Below are positions 11,959 through 22,111 of a stretch of 64,000 nucleotides of DNA, piece after piece. The translations under genes and the position numbers were made by a program. Position 1 is the first letter of the stretch; each line of letters starts with the position of its first letter. The stretch covers positions 6,655,290-6,719,289 of the forward strand of contig NC_081147.1 of assembly GCF_958295425.1 (NCBI RefSeq). The letters run 5' to 3'. The notes under the pieces are model-generated. The model was not told the DNA's origin, did not search any database, and saw nothing but the letters and a program-made list of their open reading frames with translations. This DNA is from Solea solea (Eukaryota; Chordata; Actinopteri; Pleuronectiformes; Soleidae).

Positions 11959-12438
11959 TTAGTTTACATAAGAATTGAATTGAGTCAAGCGATTACCATC
12001 AGAGCTGAGTTGCAAGACTTTAGAGCTCACTCTGTCGTTAACATCGATGACAGTGTTAAAGTCGCCACAGAAAATAAATTTGTATCCGACCAATAGCGGT
12101 TCTTTAAGTCTTTTAAAAAGTTGAAAAATGTTTGTTCTCTCATGAGAGGTGTACACGTGTATCGTTCGTATTTTTTCTCCTCTGTAAAAACAATCCAACA
12201 TGAGCAATCTACAAGGAATTAAATTAGGAAATCATTCGTTTTACGAATAATAGTGACATCACCAGTTTTAGAAAAAAGATCCCACCATCAGCTTTACTTT
12301 CGCCAATAGAAATTACACTTAGACCTTTGTTCCACATGCTGGATACCTTTACTCTTTACTTGTGTTCAGTCTCAGTTCTTGACAACATAATATGTCAAAG
12401 TCAGTTTTCAACAAGAATTTAATTTGTTGGGCTCTAAA
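11959..12438 (-). pseudogene. Degenerate LINE endonuclease fragment (beta)
   Basis: On the minus strand one frame shows two landmarks of the AP-type endonuclease of LINE ORF2 proteins. The first is DILCCQE in an N-terminal context ending ...LLKTDFDILCCQELRL. About 110 codons later comes FIFCGDFNTVIDVND, which contains the GDFN motif. The two are in the same frame but separated by several stops, so the gene is dead. The longest open stretch is about 82 codons (11959-12207). Family identity rests on motif order; the exact clade (L1/Tx1-like is likely) is inference. Confidence 0.75.
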
Positions 12439-12526
12439 AGAATTTGATTGGATGCCATGGGCATGAAACTTTGGGGAAGGTCATAAATGTTTGGGGGGAA
12501 GCTATGGTGTGAGTTTGTCGTCATTT

Positions 12527-12577
12527 TATAATATATATATATATATATTTATATATATTTATATATATTTATTTTAT
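12527..12577. repeat. AT dinucleotide-rich microsatellite (beta)
   Basis: An interrupted (AT)n/(TATATT)n tract. The gamma counterpart at 44712-44742 is clearly shorter, so it varies between arms. Confidence 0.9.
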
Positions 12578-12600
12578 AACAAGCTTTTCTTTTCTTTTTC

Positions 12601-12803
12601 TCTACCTCTACAAAAGGTGTTTCATGATCATCATCAGGCTCTGGAGCGGGGAATTCAGGGGTGGGAGAGAAAGAGCCAAAGTTGTTGCTGTAAGGGGGGC
12701 TCTCTGCTACAGCCTGCGGGTAAAGCGGGGGTGCTGCCGACTTGCTGACTCTGACCCTTATACCTATTCCAAGCCCTACCAGTAGAGGTCCCCCAAACCC
12801 CAA
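12601..12803 (-). other. Open segment rich in Pro, Asp and Ser (beta), possibly exon-derived
   Basis: The minus strand is open for about 84 codons (12549-12803) with PPYSNNFGSF, then FPAPEPDDDHETPFVEVE and a Lys/Arg-rich end. GC is higher than in the flanks. Gamma has the same frame with a 6-bp deletion (GSFTPEF in place of GSFSPTPEF), so the frame survives an indel between copies. It sits between two LINE pieces of opposite orientation. It could be a piece of LINE ORF1, a captured host exon or chance; no family was recognised. Confidence 0.3.
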
Positions 12804-12806
12804 TTT

Positions 12807-13700
12807 ATGAGCTGGAATAAAATGATATCAAAGTTTAGTTGGGGTGGCAAAAGACCCACGATAAGACTGGAAACTCTCCAGCTGCCAAAAGAAGAAGGAG
12901 GGATGAGACTTCCAAAATTAAAGGAATACTACCATGCGGCCCAATTGAGATATATTGTAGGTTGGTGCAAACCAGACACAGTGAAATGAAATAGAAAAAG
13001 AGTTTGGAGAAAACCCAGTACAGAATATAATTGGGGATAAAGAAACATACAAGAAGATTCAAAACCAAATAGACACAATCACGATGTTCACATACAAAAT
13101 ATGGTTCAGCATAATAAAAAAATATAAGATACAGAAAGACACTAATTTATTGAATATGATAGCAATTTTACACCGACTAGGTACGATATAGGATTTAAAC
13201 AGTGGACAACCAAGGGAATCACAGCATGGTGTGTTTTGGTGAAAGATGACAGCTTGAGAGTTTCCAAAATATGACAGAAAAAAAGGATTTAGATAATCAA
13301 TCATGAATTCTGTGGATTCCTGCAACTTAGAGACTACTATATGAAAGAGATCAGGATGGACCCCTCCTGAGAAGTGAATAGTGTGATCCAGATCATCATA
13401 ATCAACGCATACAAAGAAACCACAATTAGAATTATATTGGGACTATATAAAAAAATGCTACAAAATACATTAAAAAAAAAGATGGGAATCAGGATTTAAC
13501 ATAAAACTTAGTGATGAAGATTGGCTAAGATTGGTATAATCTGCCAGACATTAACCTCATGTATGAAACAAAGTGATTTTGAAGCAGAAACATATTTAGG
13601 TTACAAGGTCAGAGCTGCAGTGACTTCCTGACAAGTACAAATTAGCGTTTCATGGGTTGTACTGGCAACAGACATGACAAATGTTGGGTGGCTGGGCTTT
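12807..13700 (+). pseudogene. Degenerate LINE (L1/Tx1-like) ORF2 C-terminal fragment (beta)
   Basis: The first 60 codons (12807-12989) read WNKMISKF then LQLPKEEGGMRLPKLKEYYH and AAQLRYIVGW. This is the signature found just after the reverse transcriptase of L1/Tx1-type ORF2 proteins (W-G-K-P, LPKxxGG, P-x-L-K-x-YY-x-AAQL). Past the first stop, shifted frames continue with family-like pieces, including SDEDWLRL near 13510. Many stops and frameshifts show it is dead. It is on the opposite strand from the endonuclease fragment, so the two are separate insertions or a 5'-inverted one. Confidence 0.85.
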
Positions 13701-14334
13701 TTTTTTTTTAATCAGTCTTGAATATGTCAAAGATTACCCACAATATTAACTTTGAAGCATTGTTAGTTTTGTGTAGCATCAGATAAAACATGTACTCCCT
13801 CCCCTCTTAATTTGAAAAGAGGACATTTGTAATATGGAAATAATTGAATATTTGGTGGTTTTGAGGAGGACTGATGCAGGACAAAAGTATTAATCTTTTA
13901 TGACAACAATTCTTGGGAGTGAACATTCCTGCCATATACTCAAGTGTATGGTGAAAACAATGTTCAGTGTTCTATTGATCTATTAATAAAATGTTTTTAT
14001 TTGAATTCCAATTTGCCAAGAGACCTTCTTACAAGAAAGTGTGCCATATGCACTAACACAGTGGAAATGAATCATAATGAAGCCTGAGGGTTAAGGAAAC
14101 AGTTTGTCATCAACTAAATACTGTAGGTGTCCAAAGCCTGAGGGTCAACCTCTTTCCCCGGATGAAGCAGAATCCAGTCACGTTAACTGTGCGTTGTAAG
14201 AATGGAAAAGACTGTCATAAAAAAAAAAAAATAATTACAACACCCACACTGTATCAACATTCAGAGTGGACCTAATTTTTAAGAATAGAGGGATAGATTT
14301 AGTGTATAGCCTACTTGTTAAATAGACAGGATAC
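13701..14334. other. Non-coding stretch with a dispersed-repeat relic (beta)
   Basis: The poly-T tract at about 13700 may be the end of the LINE piece. The rest is AT-rich with no credible frame, apart from one half of a diverged inverted repeat pair at 13872-13956. A poly-A run at 14220-14231 precedes the CpG-rich segment. Confidence 0.6.
13872..13956 (-). repeat. Diverged dispersed repeat, copy 1 (beta)
   Basis: Read on the minus strand, this matches 15046-15131 (plus) with many differences. Shared phrases are ttttcaccat, atggcaggaatgttc/atggcagaaatgttc, tcccaagaat/ttccaagatt, and gattaat. Each copy centres on a short dyad. The gamma counterpart is near 43345-43430. Confidence 0.6.
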
Positions 14335-14580
14335 CTGCAGCAGCAGCACCAGCGAAGCTCTCTGAACAGATCAGCAATGTGACCCACAGTCCTCACAACC
14401 GAAGACGCAGCCGAAACACAGCAAGCGGTTCCGCGAAAACGGGAGCTTTGCAGCTGCGGGTCCGGGTGAGAGGACATCGGTTCTCACAGTGGAACTGTTC
14501 AGACAGAAAGTCTGGCTCCCGTGTAACGTCGCAGACAACACCATCTCAGAGATAGGATACTGACTGCATTTAAACACTAA
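14335..14580 (-). promoter_or_regulatory. CpG-rich segment with splice donor, candidate first exon/promoter (beta)
   Basis: About 245 bp stand out for GC content and a cluster of about 14 CpG dinucleotides in otherwise CpG-poor DNA. On the minus strand it holds a 57-codon frame starting MVLSATLHGSQTF, identical by eye in gamma, and ends at a donor (ctgcag|gtatcc). A CpG-island promoter with a first exon is the most natural reading. The short frame alone does not prove translation, and no partner exon in phase was identified. Confidence 0.45.
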
Positions 14581-14804
14581 ACTTTCGCAAAAAACAGCAA
14601 AGCGAAAAAGAAAAAAAAGAGCATGGAACATTTACATGTGCATATATTATTATTAACTATATTTCGATTAATGCGTGTGTGTTTAAATACATGTGTATGT
14701 ATGTATTTTCAATGAGTGAAAAGACGTAGTTACTGTAATTAACGAACACATTTTAGCAATGGCCTGCTGTTTAGCTCATTATAATAATGTAAAATTTCAC
14801 TTAC

Positions 14805-14955
14805 CTCTACATTTTTGAGCATCTTCCTGTGACATGTCAATAGCCTTCCCCAGTAATTCCTTGGTCAGCGACTGATGCTGCAACTCCATTACATGTTCAT
14901 CCACCTGCTGAGCAGACACTAACCTGTTCACGTTTTGGATATTAATCCGCTGCTG
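14805..14955 (-). CDS. Unrecognised gene, exon candidate 3 (beta copy, open)
   Basis: The minus strand gives acceptor ccaccacag, then 50 codons plus one base, then donor g|gtaagt, a strong consensus. The peptide starts QQRINIQNVNRLVSAQQ and ends MSQEDAQKCR; it is polar and probably helical. It ends in phase 1, so it does not join in frame to exon 11192-11347 (phase 0). Either intervening exons are missing or it is another gene. Gamma carries a 16-bp insertion that breaks this frame. Family not recognised. Confidence 0.55.
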
Positions 14956-15341
14956 CTGTGGTGGGGAACTACGTTGCGTTGGAGTGTGATGATGGTCGAT
15001 AATTATCTTAAAGCTACAGTAGTAGTTGAAATAAACTGCCCCTTTGTTTCACCATGCATGCATGGCAGAAATGTTCGCTTCCAAGATTTTTTGTAATAAA
15101 AACATTACAGATTAATCCTCTGCATTCTTTGTGCTTTTGGATTTTTTTTTGAGGATATCTTTGGCTGTGTTGATGCAAATTGCTTCAAATTTGGTGTAGG
15201 TGAAGTTATTTTCCACTGTCAGGGAATATCAACATTTTTCATTATCATATAACACACTATTCAATCAATATCTGAAGCTAAAATGATGTGGGTGTATTTT
15301 AGGGATATCATAGTATGGTGTGAATGTGGGTTTAGGAATAA
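14956..15341. other. Non-coding stretch (beta)
   Basis: AT-rich with no credible coding frame. It contains the second half of the diverged repeat pair (15046-15131) and the 14-bp perfect palindrome ccatgcatgcatgg at 15052-15065. Stretches of 400 bp on the far side of the GT tract (15388-16050) are similar in character. Confidence 0.6.
15046..15131 (+). repeat. Diverged dispersed repeat, copy 2 (beta)
   Basis: The partner of 13872-13956 in opposite orientation. It contains the perfect palindrome at 15052-15065. The gamma counterpart of that palindrome is at 42215-42228. Confidence 0.6.
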
Positions 15342-15376
<35 letters not shown>

Positions 15377-15387
15377 TGTGTGTATGT
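15342..15387. repeat. GT microsatellite (beta)
   Basis: (TG)n with a few substitutions, about 46 bp. Gamma has the complementary CA tract at 41893-41938 with different interruptions. Frames of 64 and 94 codons across it are low-complexity artefacts. Confidence 0.95.
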
Positions 15388-15829
15388 GCAACTCCAGGCA
15401 CTTCTTGTTCTCACATCAAGTTCAAATCGACATGATACACAGGCACCTACACCTACAAAGAGGCTCATACACACATTCACTCCTTTGAGTAAAAAAAAAA
15501 AACAGGCATCTTGAGGGACTTCAAAGACTTGCCCTCTACATGAACCCAAACAAAAGTCTGGTTTTGTTTACACAGGTGCAAATTACAGGTAAACACAATG
15601 TTTCACTTTGTTTGGGGCTCAATTCATCCTGACTGTCAAAGACACAGCCTCAGACGCTGAAGAGCTCGACCTCATCAACATCAGTCACAATGTACTGAAA
15701 AAGAAAAAGGCTAAATAATTTATCAAAACTAACCCTAACCCTATCATATTATAGTGATTACATGTAAAATAATTACATCAAATCAAACATATGCTAGATG
15801 TTTTGTATGACCTGTGTGAATATCCGTTT
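15388..15829. other. Non-coding stretch with short telomere-like motif (beta)
   Basis: No gene seen. It includes a poly-A run at about 15490 and a 10-base ccctaaccct at 15733-15742 that is degenerate in gamma (gggttacggc). Confidence 0.6.
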
Positions 15830-15830
15830 T

Positions 15831-16050
15831 TGATGAAGTTTAAAATCCGTAATTTGTATTGGTAGTGTATGATTTCACTTTCACTGAACTCAGAACCACT
15901 TATACTTCATATACTAGTAGTATGGAGTACTTTTACTGTATACGTTTTGGAGGAATATAGGGTCATCGTTCACTTTTTGCAACAAACAATAGGGTAACAT
16001 TTTTTGATGAAGTATAAAATCCTTATTTTTTATCAGTAGTTTATGATTTT
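15831..16050. repeat. Pair of diverged about 174-bp repeats at the core edge (beta)
   Basis: The phrase tgatgaagtttaaaatccg at 15831 recurs as tgatgaagtataaaatcct at 16005, 174 bp on. Each is followed by a related stretch (ggtagtgtatgattt and tcagtagtttatgattt). The spacing matches the satellite monomer length, so these may be decayed edge monomers. Gamma has them inverted at 41247-41470. Confidence 0.6.
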
Positions 16051-16110
16051 TACCTTATAAGATGTTAACTTCATATTATAGGACAGTAGAAAAAAGATAA
16101 AAATACCCTC

Positions 16111-18102
16111 GATCAGCCTTAGTCCCTGATACACATACGGAAAAATCAGACTCCTGGCTTAATGCCTTTAGGAATTATTACAAAAAACACACCCGAACGG
16201 CTGACCTTTGACCTTTCCAAAGGTTGTACAGGTCTGAAACTTGGCACCCTGGATTAGCCTTAGTCCCTGATACACATACGGAAAAATCAGACTCCTGGCT
16301 TAATGCCTTTAGGAATTATTACAAAAAACACACCCGAACGGCTGACCATTGACCTTTCCGAAGGTTGCACAGGTCTGAAACTCGGCACCCTAGATCAGCC
16401 TTAGTCCTTGATACACATAAGGAAAAATTAGACTCCTGGCTCAATGCCTTTAGGAATTATTACAAAAAACACACCCGAACGGCTGACCTTTGACCTTTCC
16501 AAAAGTTGCACGGGTCTGAAACTCGGCACCCTGGATTAGCCTTAGTCCCTGATACACATACGGAAAAATCAGACTCCTGGCTTAATGCCTTTAGGAATTA
16601 TTACAAAAAACAAACCCGAACGGCTGACCATTGACCTTTCCGAAGGTTGCACAGGTCTGAAACTCTGCACCCGGGATAAGCCTAAAGCCCTGATACACAT
16701 ACGGAAAAATCAGACTCCTGGCGCAATGCCTTTAGGAATTATTACAAAAAACACACCCGAACGGCTGACCTTTGACCTTTCCAATGGTTGCACAGGTCTG
16801 AAACTCGGCACCCTGTATCAGCCAGGAGTGCCTGATACACATACGGAGAAATCAGCATCCGGGCTCATTGCCTTCAGGAATTATTGAAGAAAAGACAGTT
16901 TCCCACCTTTCTTACGTTTGAATTTTACAGACTGTGTTTTTGGCAGTTTTTTTTGGCCAGGGGGAAAAAAGCCCAAAGTCCTGTGTCCAAAAACTGAAAA
17001 TCAGGTCATGTCAGACTCTATACAGTCTTAGACCCTTTGGCCAGAGTGGAAGTTTTGGAGGAACTACATTTCTACAGGTCGCAGGAGTGTGAATACTTCA
17101 TTTGTCGTTTGGGCTCCCAAGACGAGCGGAACGATGACGGTACATTAGAATGTCTTATTAGATGTTAACTTTATTTGTGAGGTTTATGTTATGGGACAGT
17201 AGAAAAATTAAAAAAAATCAGAAAACAGTCGTATTCCAGCTGAATGCGCACAAAAACAGACAAAAAAAAAAAAAAACACATTCAAACAGTGAAATCATTG
17301 CAAAATCAATCACTGAAGGTATATATACCTATATCTTATGAGATTTTAACTTTATTTGTGAGGTTTATGTTATGGGACAGTAGAAAAATGAAAAAAAAAT
17401 CAGAAAACAGTCGTATTCCAGCTGAATGCGCACAAAAACAGACAAAAATAGAAAAACACATTCAAACAGTGAAATCATTGCAAAATCAAACACTGAGGGT
17501 ACCGAAGAATATCTTATAAGATTTTAACTTTATTTGTGAGGTTTATGTTATGGGACAGTAGAAAAATGAAAAAAAAAATCAGAAAACAGTCGTATTCCAG
17601 CTGAATGCACACAAAAACAGACAAAAATAGAAAAACACATTCAAACAGTGAAATCATTGAAAAATCAAACACTGAAGGTAGATAACTATATCTTATGAGA
17701 TGTTAACTTTATTTGTGAGGTTTATGTTATGGGACAGTAAAAAAATGAAAAAAAATCAGAAAACAGCCGTATCCTTGCTGAATGCACACAAAAACAGAGA
17801 CAAATAGAAAAACACATCCAAACAGTGAAATCATTGCAAAATCAAACACTGAGGGTACCGAAGAATATCTTATAAGATTTTAACTTTATTTGTGAGGTTT
17901 ATGTTATGGGACAGTAGAAAAATGAAAAAAAATCAGAAAACAGCCGTATTCCAGCTGAATGCGCACAAAAACAGACACAAATAGAAAAACACATCCAAAC
18001 AGTGAAATCATTATAAATTCAAACACTGAGGGTACATCAATATACCTTATAAGATGTTGACTTCATATTATAGGACAGTAGAAAAAAGATTAAAATACCC
18101 TC
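16111..18102 (+). repeat. Composite unit 1: C5, D 16856-17160, B5
   Basis: The C run is 745 bp and D is the aggggg subtype. The B run is slightly long (943 bp), partly because poly-A runs vary. D reads acgatgacgg, a single-unit variant. Confidence 0.9.
16202..16214 (-). promoter_or_regulatory. DR1 nuclear-receptor motif, example in C monomer (plus array)
   Basis: TGACCTTTGACCT is the complement of AGGTCA-A-AGGTCA, the textbook direct repeat with one-base spacing bound by HNF4, COUP-TF and RXR heterodimers. It recurs every 141 bp in C runs, either perfect or as TGACCATTGACCT with one half-site base changed. Binding in vivo is not shown by sequence. Confidence 0.6.
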
Positions 18103-19096
18103 GATCAGCCTTAGTCCCTGATACACGTACGGAAAAATCAGACTCCTGGCTTAATGCCTTTAGGAATTATTACAAAAAACACACCAGAACGGCTGACCTT
18201 TGACCTTTCCGAAGGTTGCACAGGTCTGAAACTCGGCACCCTAGATCAGCCTTAGTCCCTGATACACATAAGGAAAAATCAGACTCCTGGCTTAATGCCT
18301 TTAGGAATTATTACAAAAAACACACCTAAACGGCTGACCTTTGACCTTTCAGAAGGTTACACAGGTCTGAAACTCGGCACCCTAGATTAACCTTAGTCCC
18401 TGATACACATACCAAAAAATCAGACTCCTGGCTCAATGCCTTTAGGAATTATTACAAAAAACACACCCGAACGGCTGACCTTTGACCTTTCCGAAGGTTG
18501 CACAGGTCTGAAACTCGGCACCCTGGATCAGCCAGGAGTCCCTGATACACATACGGAGAAATCAGCATCCGGGCTCATTGCCTTTAGGAATTATTGAAGA
18601 AAAGACAGTTTCCCACCTTTCTTACGTTTGAATTTTACAGACTGTGTTTTTGGCAGTTTTTTTTGGCCGTGGGAAAAAAGCCCAAAGTCCTGTGTCCAAA
18701 AACTGAAAATCAGGTCATGTCAGACTCTATACAGTCTTAGACCCTTTGGCCAGAGTGGAAGTTTTGGAGGAACTACATTTCTACAGGTCGCAGGAGTGTG
18801 AATATTTCATTTGTCGTTTGGGCTCCCAAGACGAGCGGAACGACGAGGGTACATTAGTATGTCTTATTAGATGTTAACTTTATTTGTGAGGTTTATGTTA
18901 TGGGACAGTAGAAAAATGAAAAAAAATCAGAAAACAGCCGTATCCCTGCTGAATGCGCACAAAAACAGAGACAAATAGAAAAACACATCCAAACAGTGAA
19001 ATCATTATAAATTCAAACACTGTGGGTACATCAATATACCTTATAAGATGTTAACTTCATATTATAGGACAGTAGAAAAAAGATTAAAATACCCTC
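18103..19096 (+). repeat. Composite unit 2: C3, D 18566-18869, B1
   Basis: The shortest full unit, about 994 bp. D is the gtggg subtype (ggccgtggg). The C run is 463 bp and the B run 228 bp, the minimum seen. Confidence 0.9.
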
Positions 19097-20586
19097 GATC
19101 AGCCTTAGTCACTGATACACATACGGAAAAATCAGACTCCTGGCTTAATGCCTTTAGGAATTATTACCAAAAACACACCCGAACGGCTGACCTTTGACCT
19201 TTCCAAAGGTTGCACAGGTCTGAAACTTGGCACCCTGGATTAGCCTTAGTCCCTGATACACATACGGAAAAATCAGACTCCTGGCTTAATGCCTTTAGGA
19301 ATTATTACAAAAAACACACGTGAACGGCTGACCATTGACCTTTCCGAAGGTTGCACAGGTCTGAAACTCTGCACCCGGGATAAGCCTAAATCCCTGATCC
19401 ACATACGGAAAAATCAGACTCCTGGCTCAATGCCTTTAGGAATTATTACAAAAAACACACCCGAAAGGCTGACCATTGACCTTTCCGAAGGTTGCACAGG
19501 TCTGAAACTCGGCACCCTAGATCAGCCTTAGTCCCTGATACACATACGGAAAAATCAGACTCCTGGCTCAATGCCTTTAGGAATTATTACAAAAAACACA
19601 CCCGAACGGCTGACCTTTGACCTTTCCGAAGGTTGCACAGGTCTGAAACTCGGCACCCTGGATCAGCCAGGAGTCCCTGATACACATACGGAGAAATCAG
19701 CATCCGGGCTCATTGCCTTTAGGAATTATTGAAGAAAAGACAGTTTCCCACCTTTCTTACGTTCGAATTTTACAGACTGTGTTTTTGGCAGTTTTTTTTG
19801 GCCAGGGGGAAAAAAGCCCAAAGTCCTGTGTCCAAAAACTGAAAATCAGGTCATGTCAGACTCTATACAGTCTTGGACCCTTTGGCCAGAGTGGAAGTTT
19901 TGGAGGAACTACATTTCTACAGGTCGCAGGAGTGTGAATATTTCATTTGTCGTTTGGGCTCCCAAGACGAGCGGAACGACGAGGGTACATTAGTATGTCT
20001 TATTAGATGTTAACTTTATTTGTGAGGTTTATGTTATGGGACAGTAGAAAAATCAATAAAAATCAGAAAACAGTCGTATTCCAGCTGAATGCGCACAAAA
20101 ACAGACAAAAATAGAAAAACACATTCAAACAGTGAAATCATTGCAAAATCAAACACTGAGGGTACCGAAGAATATCTTATAAGATTTTAACTTTATTTGT
20201 GAGGTTTATGTTATGGGACAGTAGAAAAATGAAAGAAAAATCAGAAAACAGTCGTATTCCAGCTGAATGCGCACAAAAACAGACAAAAATAGAAAAACAC
20301 ATTCAAACAGTGAAATCATTGCAAAATCAAACACTGAAGGTAGAAAACTATATCTTATGAGATGTTAACTTTATTTGTGAGGTTTATGTTATGGGACAGT
20401 AAAAAAATTAAAAAAATCAGAAAACAGCCGTATCCTTGCTGAATGCACACAAAAACAGAGACAAATAGAAAAACACATCCAAACAGTGAAATCATTATAA
20501 ATTCAAACACTGAGGGTACATCAATATACCTTATAAGATGTTAACTTCATATTATAGGACAGTAGAAAAAAGATTAAAATACCCTC
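19097..20586 (+). repeat. Composite unit 3: C4, D 19701-20005, B3
   Basis: C run 604 bp, B run 582 bp, D of the aggggg subtype. One C monomer has cacacgtgaacgg in place of cacacccgaacgg. Confidence 0.9.
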
Positions 20587-22111
20587 GATCAGCCTTAGTC
20601 CCTGATACACATACGGAAAAATCTGACTCCTGGCTTAATGCCTTTAGGAATTATTACAAAAAACAATCCCGAACGGCTGACCTTTGACTTTTCCAAAAGT
20701 TGCACGGGTCTGAAACTCGGCACCCTGGATTAGCCTTAGTCCCTGATACACATACGGAAAAATCAGACTCCTGGCTTAATGCCTTTAGGAATTATTACAA
20801 AAAACAAACCCGAACGGCTGACCATTGACCTTTCCGAAGGTTGCACAGGTCTGAAACTCTGCACCCGGGATAAGCATAAATCCCTGATACACATACGGAA
20901 AAATCAGACTCCTGGCTCAATGCCTTTAGGAATTATTACAAGAAACACACCCGAACGGCTGACCTTTGACCTTTCCGAAGGTTGCACAGGTCTGAAACTC
21001 GGCACCCTGGATCAGCCAGGAGTCCCTGATACACATACGGAGAAATCAGCATCCGGGCTCATTGCCTTTAGGAATTATTGAAGAAAAGACAGTTTCCCAC
21101 CTTTCTTACGTTTGAATTTTACAGACCGTGTTTTTGGCAGTTTTTTTTGGCCGTGGGAAAAAAGCCCAAAGTCCTGTGTCCAAAAACTGAAAATCAGGTC
21201 ATGTCAGACTCTATACAGTCTTAGACCCTTTGGCCAGAGTGGAAGTTTTGGAGGAACTACATTTCTACAGGTCGCAGGAGTGTGAATATTTCATTTGTCG
21301 TTTGGGCTCCCAAGACGAGCGGAACGACGAGGGTACATTAGTATGTCTTATTAGATGTTAACTTTATTTGTGAGGTTTATGTTATGGGACAGTAGAAAAA
21401 TGAAAAAAAATCAGAAAACAGCCATATCCCTGCTGAATGCGCACAAAAACAGAGACAAATAGAAAAACACATCCAAACAGTGAAATCATTGCAAAATCAA
21501 ACACTGAGGGTACCGAAGAATATCTTATAAGATTTTAACTTTATTTGTGAGGTTTATGTTATGGGACAGTAGAAAAATGAAAAAAAAATCAGAAAACAGT
21601 CGTATTCCAGCTGAATGCGCACAAAAACAGACAAAAATAGAAAAACACATTCAAACAGTGAAATCATTGCAAAATCAAACACTGAAGGTAGATAACTATA
21701 TCTTATGAGATGTTAACTTTATTTGTGAGGTTTATGTTATGGGACAGTAAAAAAATGAAAAAAATCAGAAAACAGCCGTATCCTTGCTGAATGCACACAA
21801 AAACAGAGACAAATAGAAAAACACATCCAAACAGTGAAATCATTGCAAAATCAAACACTGAGGGTACCGAAGAATATCTTATAAGATTTTAACTTTATTT
21901 GTGAGGTTTATGTTATGGGACAGTAGAAAAATTAAAAAAAATCAGAAAACAGCCGTATTCTAGCTGAATGCGCACAAAAACAGACACAAATAGAAAAACA
22001 CATCCAAACAGTGAAATCATTATAAATTCAAACACTGAGGGTACATCAATATACCTTATAAGATGTTAACTTCATATTATAGGACAGTAGAAAAAAGATT
22101 AAAATACCCTC
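20587..22111 (+). repeat. Composite unit 4: C3, D 21050-21353, B4
   Basis: C run 463 bp, B run 759 bp, D of the gtggg subtype. The final C monomer has acaagaaacacaccc, a marker shared with later units. Confidence 0.9.

Larger units (their letters stand above)
8691..16050 (-). repeat. Core block copy beta (complete), shared by both palindromes
   Basis: The block runs from the edge of the A array to the edge of the composite array. Its first 3 kb pair with alpha (axis about 5835.5). Its whole length pairs with gamma at 41247-48571 (axis drifting from about 28630 to 28649 because of indels). Read on the minus strand it holds, in order, a diverged repeat pair, a GT-rich microsatellite, an exon-like segment, a CpG-rich segment, LINE pieces, two exon candidates, and the CTCF-like site. 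Confidence 0.95.

Noticed and set aside
15265..15549. 64- and 94-codon frames across the GT/CA tract
   Set aside because: The Thr-His or Val-Cys repeats are dinucleotide translation; the flanking codons look non-coding.
16585..16887. Recurrent 80-100-codon frames starting MPLGIITKN in many C runs, both arrays
   Set aside because: The C monomer is 141 bp, a multiple of three, so any open frame extends across neighbours. Most monomers carry an in-frame tag stop (cagccttag). Long frames appear only where that is replaced by cctaaatcc or cctgaatcc. There is no start context, splice pattern or protein-like conservation.
17244..17519. Lys-rich frames in B monomers (MRTKTDKKKKK..., MKSLQNQSLK...)
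   Set aside because: They arise from poly-A runs and the 177-bp period (59 codons, also a multiple of three); frames vary with poly-A length.
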